Positions 1-8,605 of a stretch of 64,000 nucleotides of DNA are shown one piece after another; positions within the stretch are counted from its first letter, which is position 1, and each line of letters begins with the position of its first letter. This stretch comes from Chitinophaga sp. (GTDB taxonomy: Bacteria > Bacteroidota > Bacteroidia > Chitinophagales > Chitinophagaceae). The stretch is from NCBI RefSeq assembly GCF_017745275.1, contig NZ_JAGHZS010000005.1:434001-498000 (forward strand). The letters run 5' to 3'. A program made the position numbers and the translations under genes. The notes under the pieces are model-generated. The model saw only the letters and a list, made by a program, of their open reading frames with translations, had not been told where the DNA came from and made no database searches.

Positions 1-53
1 AAACGATTTGAAAAATTAGACAAATACTTACAACAACAAAAATCAAAAAACAA

Positions 54-539
54 ATGAAAACGAATACCCAAGATCTCCTGATTACGCATTTGTTTGATGC
101 GCCGCGTGAACTGGTTTTTGATGCATGGACAGATCCTGAACACCTGCAGCACTGGTATGCCCCCGAGGGATGCGACATTGTATTTAAATCGATAGATGTG
201 AGGGTAGGCGGCCGCTTTCACTCCGTGATATTGGATCCCGTTCACGGAGAATGCTGGATCACCGGCGAATACCTGGAAATAAATGCACCGGAACGACTCG
301 TATTCAGCATGGAACTGTGCAATGAACAGGGCATACCGGTGAGTGCCACGGAAGCAGGAAAGTCCAAAGACTGGCCACCAGCCATCATCACCACCATCAC
401 ATTTGAGCCATTAGGGGAGCAAACCAAGCTGACGCTGCACCAGACCGTGCCGGAAATGGAAGCGAAGAAAACAGGCGCTTATCAAAGTTGGTTCAGCATG
501 TTTGATCGTTTGAATGCTTTATTGGTCACCAGCAAATAA
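54..539 (+). CDS. SRPBCC / AHSA1-family protein
   Basis: This 161-residue protein fits the AHSA1 branch (Aha1 C-terminal-like) of the START/SRPBCC fold, small single-domain proteins that bind hydrophobic ligands in a helix-grip cavity. The N-terminal FDAPRELVFDAWTDPEHLQHW pattern, the glycine-rich VGGRF strand near residue 52, the GEYLEI strand, the TTITFEP strand and the C-terminal amphipathic helix (YQSWFSMFDRLNALL) are all in family order. In related genomes such genes often follow an ArsR-type regulator; only 53 bp of upstream sequence are visible, so that cannot be tested. The ligand is unknown. The next gene starts 7 bp after its stop, so the two are probably co-transcribed. Confidence 0.85.
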   Translation: MKTNTQDLLITHLFDAPRELVFDAWTDPEHLQHWYAPEGCDIVFKSIDVRVGGRFHSVILDPVHGECWITGEYLEINAPERLVFSMELCNEQGIPVSATEAGKSKDWPPAIITTITFEPLGEQTKLTLHQTVPEMEAKKTGAYQSWFSMFDRLNALLVTSK

Positions 540-546
540 GGAGAGC

Positions 547-987
547 ATGCGCCGTTTCAAATCTTTACCACTTTTGCTGCTTGTTTTGTTATCAGGTAGT
601 TTTGTGAACGTTTCAAAACCAGGTCATATGAGCCGGAATAAAGCCACCGTTACCAATTACATGGCAGCGTTCAAGGAACATGACCATGTGAAAATACTGG
701 CGTGTTTAACAGATGATGTCACCTGGGAGCTGCCAGGCGTTTATTCGCATAAAGGCAAAGCCGCTTTTGACAAGGAAATTGAAAACGAAGGATTTGCCGG
801 TAAGCCTGTTATTACCGTTTCCCGGATGACAGAGGAGAATAACATCGTCATAGCCGAAGGTAACGTGCAAGCCCAAACGAAAGATGGAGTGATCATCCAC
901 CTCGTGTTTTGTGATGTGTTTGAGATGGAGAACGGCCTGATAAAAAAGCTGGTCAGTTACTTAATGCCACTGCCAGATAAAAAGTAA
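547..987 (+). CDS. NTF2-like / SnoaL-like protein with possible signal peptide
   Basis: The product is about 146 residues. From about residue 28 it shows the cone-shaped NTF2-like fold: TVTNYMAAFKEHDHVKILACLTDD, then VTWELPG, a central KGKAAFDKEI helix and paired C-terminal strands (VIAEGNVQA, HLVFCDVFEM). The start at 547 is chosen because AAGGAGAG lies just before it, overlapping the stop of the preceding gene. This start gives a basic, leucine-rich N-terminus (MRRFKSLPLLLLVLLSG) resembling a signal peptide. A cytoplasmic form starting at 628 (MSRNKATV) is also possible. The fold is used by ketosteroid-isomerase-like enzymes and many binding proteins. No catalytic Asp/His pair can be assigned, so the function is open. 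Confidence 0.75.
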   Translation: MRRFKSLPLLLLVLLSGSFVNVSKPGHMSRNKATVTNYMAAFKEHDHVKILACLTDDVTWELPGVYSHKGKAAFDKEIENEGFAGKPVITVSRMTEENNIVIAEGNVQAQTKDGVIIHLVFCDVFEMENGLIKKLVSYLMPLPDKK

Positions 988-1004
988 TGGTGAATAGTTT
1001 GCGG

Positions 1005-1499
1005 TTACTTTTTTAATAAGGCGTTTTCCATCTCCCTGATCACCTGGTTAACGTAAAAGATTTTTGCCTGGTACGGGTTCTGTTGCGCATCTGCATTTAT
1101 TTTTCTGTTCGCCACTTCTTTCCCATTAAAGGCAATGGAGTAATAAGCATATAAGCTGGTAATACCTTTGTCGGGAACCAGCGAAGCATAACCGGTGATA
1201 CCAATTGCCCACTCCGACAAAAAAAGATGGCAGCAGTTTTCCGCCATACACTTCGCTGAGTAAGAAGATACACAGTCGTACTGATCACCGTGGATAGGAT
1301 TCAACTGTAAGTGACGGGCTTTCTGCCCCAGGTTATACGTGGTAATACCACCCTGGAAGTAAGACGATGCACTTTCTCCGCTGGAAAATGCCGTTTGCAT
1401 CAGTCCTGCTGAAACGCTTTCTGCTACGGACAAAGTCTCCTGACGAGCTTGCAAAATTGTACTGATTTTTTCTACTGTGTGAAGGTCCATCATTTCCAT
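1005..1499 (-). CDS. CinA C-terminal-like (PncC-type) amidohydrolase family protein
   Basis: This 164-residue protein matches the stand-alone CinA C-terminal domain, whose characterised members deamidate nicotinamide mononucleotide in pyridine-nucleotide salvage. Visible hallmarks are LSVAESVSAGLMQTAFSS near residues 23-40, the FQGGITTYN strand/turn, and AIGITGYAS, which corresponds to the family GITGxAGP loop. That last loop is altered here (YAS instead of the usual AGP), so activity may differ and the assignment is to the family only. The gene converges on the NTF2-like gene with a 17-bp gap and diverges from the MmgE/PrpD gene. Several nearby ATG codons (1499, 1493, 1490) could serve as the start. 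Confidence 0.75.
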   Translation of the reverse strand: MEMMDLHTVEKISTILQARQETLSVAESVSAGLMQTAFSSGESASSYFQGGITTYNLGQKARHLQLNPIHGDQYDCVSSYSAKCMAENCCHLFLSEWAIGITGYASLVPDKGITSLYAYYSIAFNGKEVANRKINADAQQNPYQAKIFYVNQVIREMENALLKK

Positions 1500-1579
1500 A
1501 ATAAAGGGGCGTGTCTAATTTTATGCCAGATACAGGCATCTTTTTGGTGATACAGCAAAAGAACCCAAAAGGAGATGGT

Positions 1580-2977
1580 ATGACGCAAACTGCACAGATG
1601 GCCGCTTTCGCTTTGTCCGGAGATTATGAAAGGTTATCCGCCGGACATGTCCAAAAGTTAAAATTACACCTGCTGGATAGCCTGGCTTCTTTTGTCTGGT
1701 CCCGGCACCAGGAGCTACCTAAAAATGTAGCACGGGCACTTGCTTTTTTGAATGGGAATGGGAATGCCAATGCTACTACATTACCGTTAGATCACCTGGC
1801 CCAGTTATATACTACCTATATCCGTTATCCTGATTTTATGGATAACTTTTTGGCGAAAGAAGCTACCTGTCACCCTTCCGATAATATAGGATTATTGCTG
1901 GCCGCCAGCCAGGGACGGTCTGTCAGTGGAAAACAGTTTCTAATGGCGATGGCCGTGTCCTACGCGATACAATGCAGGCTCACCCAACAATTACCGGTGA
2001 TGATTAACGGGCATGACCATACGGCGTTGCTGGCATTTTCAGCAACAGCAGGCGGGGGAAGGTTAATGGGACTGGATGAAGTGATGTTAGGTAATGCACT
2101 GGGAATAGCCGGAAATAACCTGAATCCGTTTGTTACGTCGAGGGCTTCTTATACCACGCAGTGGAAAGGCCTGGCATCTTCGCTGGTGAATGCCTCCTGT
2201 ATGAATATATTGTCTGTTGCCTTAACAGGTATCACCGGGCCGGATCAGTTATTTGAAATCCCGGAAAAGGGCTACAATGCTATCTCGGGGCTTACGCTGG
2301 ACTATGACTGGAAAAAGGAAGATTTTTCCCTGCTGGACAGATGTATTTTAAAGACGTATAACGCCGAAGTACACACGCAGGTGACGCTGGAAATAATTTG
2401 TAAGCTGGCATCGGAACATGCGCTGGACCCGGACCAGGTGTCTGAGATAGACATCACTATATTTCTAACCGCTTTTCACATAGTAGGAGGAGGGGAGTAT
2501 GGAGACAGAACCGCAGTATATTCCAAAGAACAGGCAGATCATAGTCTTCCTTACCTGGCGGCAGTGGCCCTGCTGGATAAGGAAGTATATCCGCCACAGC
2601 TCACTCCTGATAGAATTAACAGCGACGATGTGCAGGCGTTGCTGAAAAAAGTAAAAGTGCATACCCGTTTCCCGTTACACCGGCCCACCAAACTGGCGGG
2701 TATATTAGATCCTTATACAGAAGCCTATCCGGAATGGACAAAATGTAAGGTGGAAATGAGCTTAACGAATGGTACAAAATTGCAGTGTGAGGCGGCAGAC
2801 TTTGAAGGCTTCTTTACCCGGCCGCTTTCGGCAGCAGCGGTACAAGGCAAATTTGAAAAGTTGAATCATGCTTACTTGAATAAAATGGATATTGCGGCTA
2901 TCTTTTCTATGGTAAATAATCTGGAAGATTTTTATGTAGATGATCTTTTGCAGGTCGTGCTGCGGGACGGGAAATAG
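1580..2977 (+). CDS. MmgE/PrpD family protein
   Basis: The 465-residue product belongs to the MmgE/PrpD superfamily, which includes 2-methylcitrate dehydratase, cis-aconitate decarboxylase and iminodisuccinate epimerase. It has the all-helical N-terminal domain (LHLLDSLASFVWSR, HPSDNIGLLLAAS, an AMAVSYAIQ helix, the small-residue stretch LLAFSATAGGGRLMGLD) and the C-terminal alpha/beta lid (EIDITIFLTAFHIVGGG, DHSLPYLAAVALLD). The start at 1580 is preferred over 1511 because AAAAGGAGATGG precedes it. There is no neighbouring prpB, prpC or acnD, so a role in the methylcitrate cycle is not supported and the substrate is unknown. Confidence 0.82.
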   Translation: MTQTAQMAAFALSGDYERLSAGHVQKLKLHLLDSLASFVWSRHQELPKNVARALAFLNGNGNANATTLPLDHLAQLYTTYIRYPDFMDNFLAKEATCHPSDNIGLLLAASQGRSVSGKQFLMAMAVSYAIQCRLTQQLPVMINGHDHTALLAFSATAGGGRLMGLDEVMLGNALGIAGNNLNPFVTSRASYTTQWKGLASSLVNASCMNILSVALTGITGPDQLFEIPEKGYNAISGLTLDYDWKKEDFSLLDRCILKTYNAEVHTQVTLEIICKLASEHALDPDQVSEIDITIFLTAFHIVGGGEYGDRTAVYSKEQADHSLPYLAAVALLDKEVYPPQLTPDRINSDDVQALLKKVKVHTRFPLHRPTKLAGILDPYTEAYPEWTKCKVEMSLTNGTKLQCEAADFEGFFTRPLSAAAVQGKFEKLNHAYLNKMDIAAIFSMVNNLEDFYVDDLLQVVLRDGK

Positions 2978-3025
2978 GTAAGGCTTATCTTGCCCGGTTT
3001 GTAAATTTTCTCTACCTTAACCCCC

Positions 3026-4021
3026 ATGGAGCTAACAAATGAAGTATCCTGGTGGCAGCAATTCCTGCGGGAACGACTAAACATAGCGCTGGAAGAACCA
3101 ACTATGCAGGCCGTTACCGGTGGGCTGTTTAACCAGGTATACCGGATCAACGATGACCAACAGGCCTGGTATATCAAGCAATACCTGGATAAGCAGGTAT
3201 CCGGTATATTTGCTCCGCCTGAAATACCCGCCAGCCAGCGCTGTGAGCTGGCATTCAAAGTGCATGCCCTTTGCCGGCAGATTGATGGCAACGAAGCCCA
3301 TGTGCCGGAAGTACGGCAAGATAAAGCCGGCAACACGCTGGTGATTGCCGCCGTTCCTAATGCAAAGCCATTAATAGATTACCTGGCAGCCGGCAAAACA
3401 CCGGTGACCGCGTTGCTGGCAGTGGCCCGCGCCCTGGCGCGGCTGCATTCCGCTACTTATCACAGCATCGCCTATACGGAGCATCCGCTGTTCCGCAACA
3501 CTACTTTCCGGGATTACAAGCTGGCCTTGCAGTATTACGAACTGTCCAGGGAACTGGCGCCGGACCTGGCAAAAGCGGTACAACACCTGGCAGATACCTA
3601 TAGTACCCAATGCTATTGCGTGTTGCATGGCGATATCAATTCCCGGAATATTGTACTCAATGAAGAAACCGAAGCGATCGGCATGATTGATTTTGAGCAA
3701 TCGCATATCGGTCACCCGGTGTATGACCTGGCATATCTGCTGAGTGAATTGCTTATTAGTCAATGGTACTTTGGATCGGAGGTCATGCAGCTCACTATTA
3801 AGCGCATGTTGGAATTATATTTCAGCATTCATACAGCGATCACTTATGCGGAAGTCAAAGATACCTTAAACGCCCACCTGGCCGTACAGATCTTATATCG
3901 CTTTATGGGCCCCAGCCGCAACTCCTGGACATTTTATGTTGACTCACCCAGGAGGGAGCAGATCATAGAACAGGCGAAAGCCCTGCTCAGGAGCACAGAT
4001 TTGATGCAGCTTCCTGCATAA
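3026..4021 (+). CDS. APH-fold phosphotransferase
   Basis: This 331-residue protein has the aminoglycoside phosphotransferase / choline kinase fold. The catalytic loop is HGDINSRN (Asp203, Asn208), followed by the metal-binding IDFE (Asp222). The N-terminal lobe has a nucleotide-loop-like GGLFNQVYRI and a candidate ATP-binding lysine in WYIKQYL. Family members phosphorylate small hydroxyl compounds such as antibiotics, choline, homoserine or sugars. The substrate-binding part has no recognisable signature and there is no resistance-gene context, so a small-molecule kinase of unknown substrate is the fair call. The start follows a TACCTTAACCCCC stretch without an obvious ribosome-binding site, as is common in this phylum. 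Confidence 0.8.
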   Translation: MELTNEVSWWQQFLRERLNIALEEPTMQAVTGGLFNQVYRINDDQQAWYIKQYLDKQVSGIFAPPEIPASQRCELAFKVHALCRQIDGNEAHVPEVRQDKAGNTLVIAAVPNAKPLIDYLAAGKTPVTALLAVARALARLHSATYHSIAYTEHPLFRNTTFRDYKLALQYYELSRELAPDLAKAVQHLADTYSTQCYCVLHGDINSRNIVLNEETEAIGMIDFEQSHIGHPVYDLAYLLSELLISQWYFGSEVMQLTIKRMLELYFSIHTAITYAEVKDTLNAHLAVQILYRFMGPSRNSWTFYVDSPRREQIIEQAKALLRSTDLMQLPA

Positions 4022-4057
4022 TTTTCCGGATTGGGCTATTAAGTATAACTTTAGCGC

Positions 4058-5008
4058 ATGAAATCCATTTTAACCATCGTCACCTTTGCGGCTGTATTGC
4101 TTGGCCACACTGCATTTGCACAAACTGCGTTTAAAATCATTCCCCTGGGCGTGAAAGGCGGTATCGACGAAAGCAATCTTTCTTCCTATATGATAGCCCC
4201 GCAGGGCAGTAATGATTATGTATGCCTGGATGCCGGTACTTTACACTATGGCATTAAAAAAGCGATACAGGCAAAGCTGTTACGTGGTACCGCTGATGAG
4301 GTATTGAAGAGAAATATAAAAGGCTACCTGGTTTCTCATGCCCACCTGGATCATCTGGCCGGTATGATCATCAACTCACCGGATGACAGCACCAAAAATA
4401 TTTATGGCCTCGATTATTGCCTCGATGTGTTAAAGGATAAATATTTTTCCTGGAAAAGCTGGGCCAACTTCGCTGACCAGGGAGAGAAGCCCGCACTGGG
4501 CAAATATCATTATACGGTGCTCACGCCCGGGGAAGAAACACCATTGCAAAACACCACCATGCAGGTTACCGCTTTCCCTTTAAGCCATGGCAGCCCATAT
4601 CAAAGTACTGCTTTCCTGGTTCGTTATAAAGAAGCTTATGTATTGTACCTGGGAGATACCGGACCAGACTCCGTGGAGCATTCCGATAGAATGCAACAGC
4701 TATGGCAACACGTAGCGCCGCTGCTGAAAGAAAAGAAATTGAAGGCGCTGTTCATTGAGGTATCATTCACCAATGAGCAACCGGATAAACAATTGTTCGG
4801 ACATCTTACACCGCATTGGTTAATGTCGGAGTTGCAGGTATTGGCTTCTTTATCGGGTACTGAGGCACTGAAGAATTTTCCGGTAGTGATCACGCATATC
4901 AAGCCGGGCGCCAACCGGGAACAATTGATTCCGGCACAATTAAAAAAGTATAACCCATTACAAGTAAAGCTGATCATTCCGGAGCAGGCCAAACTGCTTA
5001 CGTTTTAA
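4058..5008 (+). CDS. Exported class II 3',5'-cyclic-nucleotide phosphodiesterase
   Basis: The protein has 316 residues and a cleavable signal peptide (about 1-22, ending TAFAQ). It carries the complete PDEase class II signature H-x-H-L-D-H-x-x-G-x-I-I-x-S-P, read here as HAHLDHLAGMIINSP near residues 96-110. This is the metal site of the metallo-beta-lactamase-fold enzymes related to yeast PDE1 and Aliivibrio CpdP, which hydrolyse cAMP/cGMP. Further family marks are a FPLSHG strand, LYLGDTGPDS and IEVSFTN with a downstream FGHLTP. The signal peptide places it in the periplasm or outside, so it would act on extracytoplasmic cyclic nucleotides rather than internal signalling. It sits alone with 36 bp upstream and is probably monocistronic. 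Confidence 0.85.
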   Translation: MKSILTIVTFAAVLLGHTAFAQTAFKIIPLGVKGGIDESNLSSYMIAPQGSNDYVCLDAGTLHYGIKKAIQAKLLRGTADEVLKRNIKGYLVSHAHLDHLAGMIINSPDDSTKNIYGLDYCLDVLKDKYFSWKSWANFADQGEKPALGKYHYTVLTPGEETPLQNTTMQVTAFPLSHGSPYQSTAFLVRYKEAYVLYLGDTGPDSVEHSDRMQQLWQHVAPLLKEKKLKALFIEVSFTNEQPDKQLFGHLTPHWLMSELQVLASLSGTEALKNFPVVITHIKPGANREQLIPAQLKKYNPLQVKLIIPEQAKLLTF

Positions 5009-5033
5009 CCGAATTATTCAAACACATTCTACT

Positions 5034-5750
5034 ATGAGTTTTTTAAAATATATTTCCGGGGCGCAACAGGCGTCCATCGCAGCTGTTAATCCCGCTACTA
5101 CTGAGCAAGCCTTACTGGAGCAATATGGAGGCTGTAGCCTGGATAAGCAACATAACCTGTATGAAGTGATCGGGGAACATAACTGGGATGCCGATCTGGC
5201 GGCGGGCACCATCAGCTTTGGAGAAGGGAAAGTATTTCCTTTACAGGTGCTTGGTACTTTTTCACATAGTGCACAGAACTGGATGTGGGCCTGGGCCAAC
5301 ACGGAATCCGCTATTCCTCCGGGCGTAATGGAAGAGGTGTTGCAGCTAAAGGCGTTTGGAGAGCAGCATCAGATCGATTTATTTACAAAAGCTGATTTTG
5401 ACGCCACACAAAATGATCTTCATCGCATAGGCATGATTGCAGCAGGTATGTTCGACGACAGCGCTTATTACCTCGCTGATTTCGGCCAGGGCATTTTACT
5501 GGCTACTATTAAAGGTGACAAGATTGATCGGGCAGAACGTGATAACCTCGCACGGCCTTTGTCTGTTTTCCCGCAACTGATCAGCTTCTTCGAGATGAAT
5601 CATAAAAATACGTTCATCAATTATATCACGCAGATTGGTTATACCGTGGAAGAAACGTCGGACGGATTAACGGCCACCTGGAATGGCTATACGATTACCG
5701 CCACTTTTGACGAGTTGTTCAGGCTTACACAGATCAATGGAAAAAACTAA
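5034..5750 (+). CDS. DUF6882-like protein
   Basis: This 238-residue, apparently cytoplasmic protein resembles the DUF6882 family. The key stretch is a tryptophan-rich core, WMWAWANTESAIPP, followed by the helix VMEEVLQLKAFGEQHQIDLFT. A short C-terminal module (NYITQIGYTVEETSDGLTATW) looks like a separate small beta domain. No catalytic motif is visible and the function is unknown. The gene is followed after 5 bp by an ankyrin-repeat gene and is likely translated from the same transcript. Relatives are often scattered near contact-dependent toxin/immunity-type genes, which is only suggestive here. Confidence 0.6.
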   Translation: MSFLKYISGAQQASIAAVNPATTEQALLEQYGGCSLDKQHNLYEVIGEHNWDADLAAGTISFGEGKVFPLQVLGTFSHSAQNWMWAWANTESAIPPGVMEEVLQLKAFGEQHQIDLFTKADFDATQNDLHRIGMIAAGMFDDSAYYLADFGQGILLATIKGDKIDRAERDNLARPLSVFPQLISFFEMNHKNTFINYITQIGYTVEETSDGLTATWNGYTITATFDELFRLTQINGKN

Positions 5751-5755
5751 GGGGT

Positions 5756-6814
5756 ATGAAATTATTTGGTACCGGTGCGGAATTAACGGAAATGGCCACA
5801 CGAATTATGGCGGAAGACCTGGAAGCGCTGGAAAGCCAGCTCGCTGCCGGATGGAATTTGAACGCCGTTTTTAACGTTACCCGGCATGTAGATGTGTCAC
5901 CCTTGACCCTGGCGCTCAGTGAACAAAAAATGAAAGTAGTTCATTGGTTGCTGGAAAAAAATGCCGTTATTAATGATAAAGCGTCGCCTGCACTCATCAC
6001 TGCCGCTGCTAATTGCAAGCCGGCAGTGCTGCAGTTATTGATCGATAAAGGCGCCAACGTCAACCAACAGGATAAGTTAGATAAAACAGCCCTGACTGCG
6101 GCTTTATACGGGAATAAATATGATAACATTGCCGTATTGCTGGCTAATGGATATGATTTACAGAAAGATGGACGCTCTTTAAGGCAGGCTGTTTTCAACC
6201 GGCAGTACCCCGCCATTAAAATGTTGCTGGAAGCAGGGGCCGATGTAAACGGACATTTGCCCGATATGGTATTCCCGTATAATCCCACTGCGGTATGCGT
6301 AGCTGCTCAGAATAACGACTTCAACACCGTAAAATTACTGGTAGAAAAAGGCGCAGATGTTACGATAAAAGACAAATATGGCGAACGGCCTTATAATGCG
6401 GCGGTAGCTAATAAAAATGAAGAGATGACCGCCTATATCAAAGCCCTGGAGCCGCCGCAGTGGCATGAAGAGGAGCAGCGGCTGGCGGCACTGAAAAGCT
6501 ATAAAATCCCGGCAAAGCTGCTGGAGATATTGAGAAGCGATAACCGCCGTATCAACATCCCCGGAAACGAATATATCAGTTATATCGAGTTTAACCGTGT
6601 GGTAGATGTCAAAGAAGTGAACTGGAATAAACATAAATTCCTGGACCTGTTGTCGGATGTAGATAATTATGGTGCCGAAGGATTATTGGTATGGTATCCA
6701 AAAAAGAAATGCCTGGCCTCGGCAGATTATGAACATGGAGAGTTGAAAGAATTGAGTAGTGTAGACGAATTTCTTCGTAATCCCGGAGACCAGTTGAATA
6801 AGATATTTGAATAA
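5756..6814 (+). CDS. Ankyrin-repeat protein with unassigned C-terminal domain
   Basis: The 352-residue product has about five ankyrin repeats in residues 15-225. Recognisable repeat cores are SPLTLALSEQKMKVVHWLLEK, LITAAANCKPAVLQLLIDKGANVN, TALTAALYGNKYDNIAVLLANG, the diverged RQAVFNRQYPAIKMLLEAGADVN, and CVAAQNNDFNTVKLLVEKGADV. After a charged linker (QWHEEEQRLAALKS) a roughly 110-residue alpha/beta domain follows (KLLEILRSDNRRINIPG ... YGAEGLLVWYPKKKCLASADYEHG). Its layout, with a short strand holding a tryptophan-tyrosine pair, recalls SMI1/KNR4 (SUKH)-like immunity folds, but the match is weak. There is no signal peptide. It probably forms an operon with the upstream DUF6882-like gene; a role in protein-protein binding is inferred only from the repeats. 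Confidence 0.75.
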   Translation: MKLFGTGAELTEMATRIMAEDLEALESQLAAGWNLNAVFNVTRHVDVSPLTLALSEQKMKVVHWLLEKNAVINDKASPALITAAANCKPAVLQLLIDKGANVNQQDKLDKTALTAALYGNKYDNIAVLLANGYDLQKDGRSLRQAVFNRQYPAIKMLLEAGADVNGHLPDMVFPYNPTAVCVAAQNNDFNTVKLLVEKGADVTIKDKYGERPYNAAVANKNEEMTAYIKALEPPQWHEEEQRLAALKSYKIPAKLLEILRSDNRRINIPGNEYISYIEFNRVVDVKEVNWNKHKFLDLLSDVDNYGAEGLLVWYPKKKCLASADYEHGELKELSSVDEFLRNPGDQLNKIFE

Positions 6815-6837
6815 GGACATCACCCCTGCTCCTTATT
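6810..6837 (+). terminator. Possible weak terminator hairpin
   Basis: AATAAGGA at 6810-6817 and TCCTTATT at 6830-6837 are perfect inverted copies around a 12-base loop. The left arm overlaps the stop codon of the ankyrin gene. The stem is AT-rich and no long T-run follows, so a strong intrinsic terminator is doubtful. Confidence 0.35.
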
Positions 6838-7125
6838 TGCCCGGTTAATGGATGTAGCCCGTTTCACAGGTAAGGATTGCTAAATATATTTTTAACCGTT
6901 TTTATAACTGGCAGCCCCAGGCAATCCGGCGCTGGTGTGGTCTGTCGTTCGGAATATGCAGATAAAAAATGCTTACGTTTAAATATTTTGTTTTATATTC
7001 ATAATAGAGAATGTGCTCATAATAATCGTTGGAATATAAAAACCGATATATCAACCTATAGGGTTAAAGCATATAAACGTCCATGAATTTTGGCCATGTC
7101 ATTAACCGTCCTTAAAACGCCCAAA
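6838..7125. other. Intergenic region upstream of the usher-like operon
   Basis: This AT-rich stretch separates the ankyrin gene from the first DUF4402 gene and presumably carries the operon promoter. A short interrupted palindrome, AACC-TATAG-GGTT, lies at about 7052-7064. No clear TTG(N19-21)TAnnTTTG promoter could be assigned. Reading frames here are short with no recognisable product. Confidence 0.4.
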
Positions 7126-7641
7126 ATGAAAAAAGTAACCACAATTGCATTAGTCTTATTGGCATCTATTGCAGTAAGCAATCATGTTTCGGCCCAGGAA
7201 ACAGCTACGGCAACTGCTACAGCTACTATCGTAACTCCCATCAGTATCTCAAAGGATGTAGACATGAATTTCGGCAATGTAGCAGTGCAGTCTACTACCG
7301 GTGGTACAGTGGTACTCACCCCTGGCGGCGTTCGTTCCAGGACAGGTGGGGTAACCCTTCCTTCCACAGCCACAGGAACAGTTACAGCTGCTTCTTTTAC
7401 TGTAACCGGTACCGGCAACTATTCCTACAGTATTACATTGCCGTCTTCTGCGCTGACTATTACCAGCGGAGCAAATACGATGACGGTAACCAATTTTACC
7501 AGTAACCCTTCTGGTACAGGTACCCTTACTGCCGGTACTCAAACACTGACAGTGGGAGCTACATTGAATGTAGGTGCAGCTCAGCCTGCAGGTACGTATA
7601 CCTCTGGTACGCCTTTTAACGTAACGGTTAACTATAACTGA
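7126..7641 (+). CDS. DUF4402 secreted protein, candidate fibre subunit
   Basis: Starting at 7126 (CCCAAAATG) the product is about 171 residues with a clean signal peptide (MKKVTTIALVLLASIAV...VSAQ). An ATG at 7096 and a TTG at 7090 are in frame but would lengthen the n-region. The mature protein is Thr/Gly/Ser/Ala-rich and beta-predicted, with the DUF4402 order: ATIVTPISISKDVDMNFGNVA, then GTVVLTPGG, then ATGTVTAASFTVTGTGNYSYSITLP, and a terminal YTSGTPFNVTVNYN strand. DUF4402 proteins resemble pilin-type, Ig-like subunits. Here the gene leads an operon with a PapD-like chaperone and an usher-like protein, so a major fibre subunit is inferred. No cysteines suitable for a disulfide are visible. 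Confidence 0.78.
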   Translation: MKKVTTIALVLLASIAVSNHVSAQETATATATATIVTPISISKDVDMNFGNVAVQSTTGGTVVLTPGGVRSRTGGVTLPSTATGTVTAASFTVTGTGNYSYSITLPSSALTITSGANTMTVTNFTSNPSGTGTLTAGTQTLTVGATLNVGAAQPAGTYTSGTPFNVTVNYN

Positions 7642-7729
7642 CCAGGCAGGCGGTATTTTCCTTCACCATATCCCCCGTATAGCGCAATTACCATTGCTGC
7701 TATGCGCTTTGTTTGTAAAGTATGAAACC

Positions 7730-8593
7730 ATGAGTACACCGGTAGACCTAAACATACCTGTCACCAGGTATTTTTTTCATTTTCTTGTTATTTTAATGGG
7801 CTGTCTCGGTGCTGCCATGCAGAAGCTATCGGCGCAGGGTAATCTCCTGGTAACGCCTGTTCGTGTTGTTTTTGACGGGCAGAAACGTTCAGAAGAGTTA
7901 AACCTGGCTAATTCCGGGCAAGATACGGCCAGGTTTCTTATTTCGTTTGTGGAAATCCGGATGAATAGGAATGGCACGTTTGAACAGATTAATGAACCCG
8001 ATTCCGGACAACAGTTTGCCAGTAAATACCTTCGTTTTTTTCCCCGTAGCGTAGTGTTGGGCCCTAATGAAGCACAGGTGGTAAAGCTGCAGGTGACGGG
8101 AACTACAGAATTGGCACCAGGTGAGTATCGCTCTCATCTCTATTTCAGGGCGGCTCCGGATGAAAAGCCTGCCAGAGAGGGGAATGCTCCAAAGGATAGT
8201 AATGGAATTTCTGTTAAGCTCACACCGGTTTTTGGAATTACCATCCCGGTAATTATACGTATTGGCGAAACGTCTGCCAATATAAGGTTATCGGATCTTG
8301 CTGTAGACGAAGGAAAAGGACAGTCGCCAGGACTAAGCCTGTTACTCAATCGCGTTGGAAATGCGTCTGCTTACGGCGATATTACTGTGGACTATCTCTC
8401 TCCCCAGGGAAAAGTAATACAGGTGGCGGCAGTGAGAGGCCTGGCAATATATACACCTACTACACAACGCTATGTGCGTTTGCCTCTCGAAAATAAGCCG
8501 GGCGTAAACTATCATTCCGGGAAGTTACGCGTAGCATATACGAACGGCTCAAAAACAAAGGAACAACTAGCCGAAGCGGAGTTGAAACTGTAA
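7730..8593 (+). CDS. PapD-like periplasmic chaperone
   Basis: The start at 7730 gives a product of about 287 residues with a hydrophobic signal sequence (YFFHFLVILMGCLGAAMQKLSAQ). The mature N-terminus has the PapD-type immunoglobulin domain: LLVTPVRVVFDGQKRSEELNLANSG, FLISFVEIRMNRNG, then YLRFFPRSVVLGPNEAQVVKLQV and the LAPGEYRSHLYFRA strand that normally precedes the F-G region. The second domain (IPVIIRIG, LNRVGNASAYGDITVDYL) matches the C-terminal chaperone domain. Classical chaperones use this strand edge to complete pilin folds before delivery to an usher, and the downstream usher-like gene supports that role. The conserved Arg/Lys pair of enteric PapD was not located confidently. Confidence 0.7.
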   Translation: MSTPVDLNIPVTRYFFHFLVILMGCLGAAMQKLSAQGNLLVTPVRVVFDGQKRSEELNLANSGQDTARFLISFVEIRMNRNGTFEQINEPDSGQQFASKYLRFFPRSVVLGPNEAQVVKLQVTGTTELAPGEYRSHLYFRAAPDEKPAREGNAPKDSNGISVKLTPVFGITIPVIIRIGETSANIRLSDLAVDEGKGQSPGLSLLLNRVGNASAYGDITVDYLSPQGKVIQVAAVRGLAIYTPTTQRYVRLPLENKPGVNYHSGKLRVAYTNGSKTKEQLAEAELKL

Positions 8594-8605
8594 CTGCAGG
8601 AGGGA

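Noticed and set aside
6877..7086. Plus-strand open frame of 69 codons before the DUF4402 gene
   Set aside because: Codon use is erratic, no ribosome-binding site or family resemblance is seen, and the region is best explained as promoter DNA.
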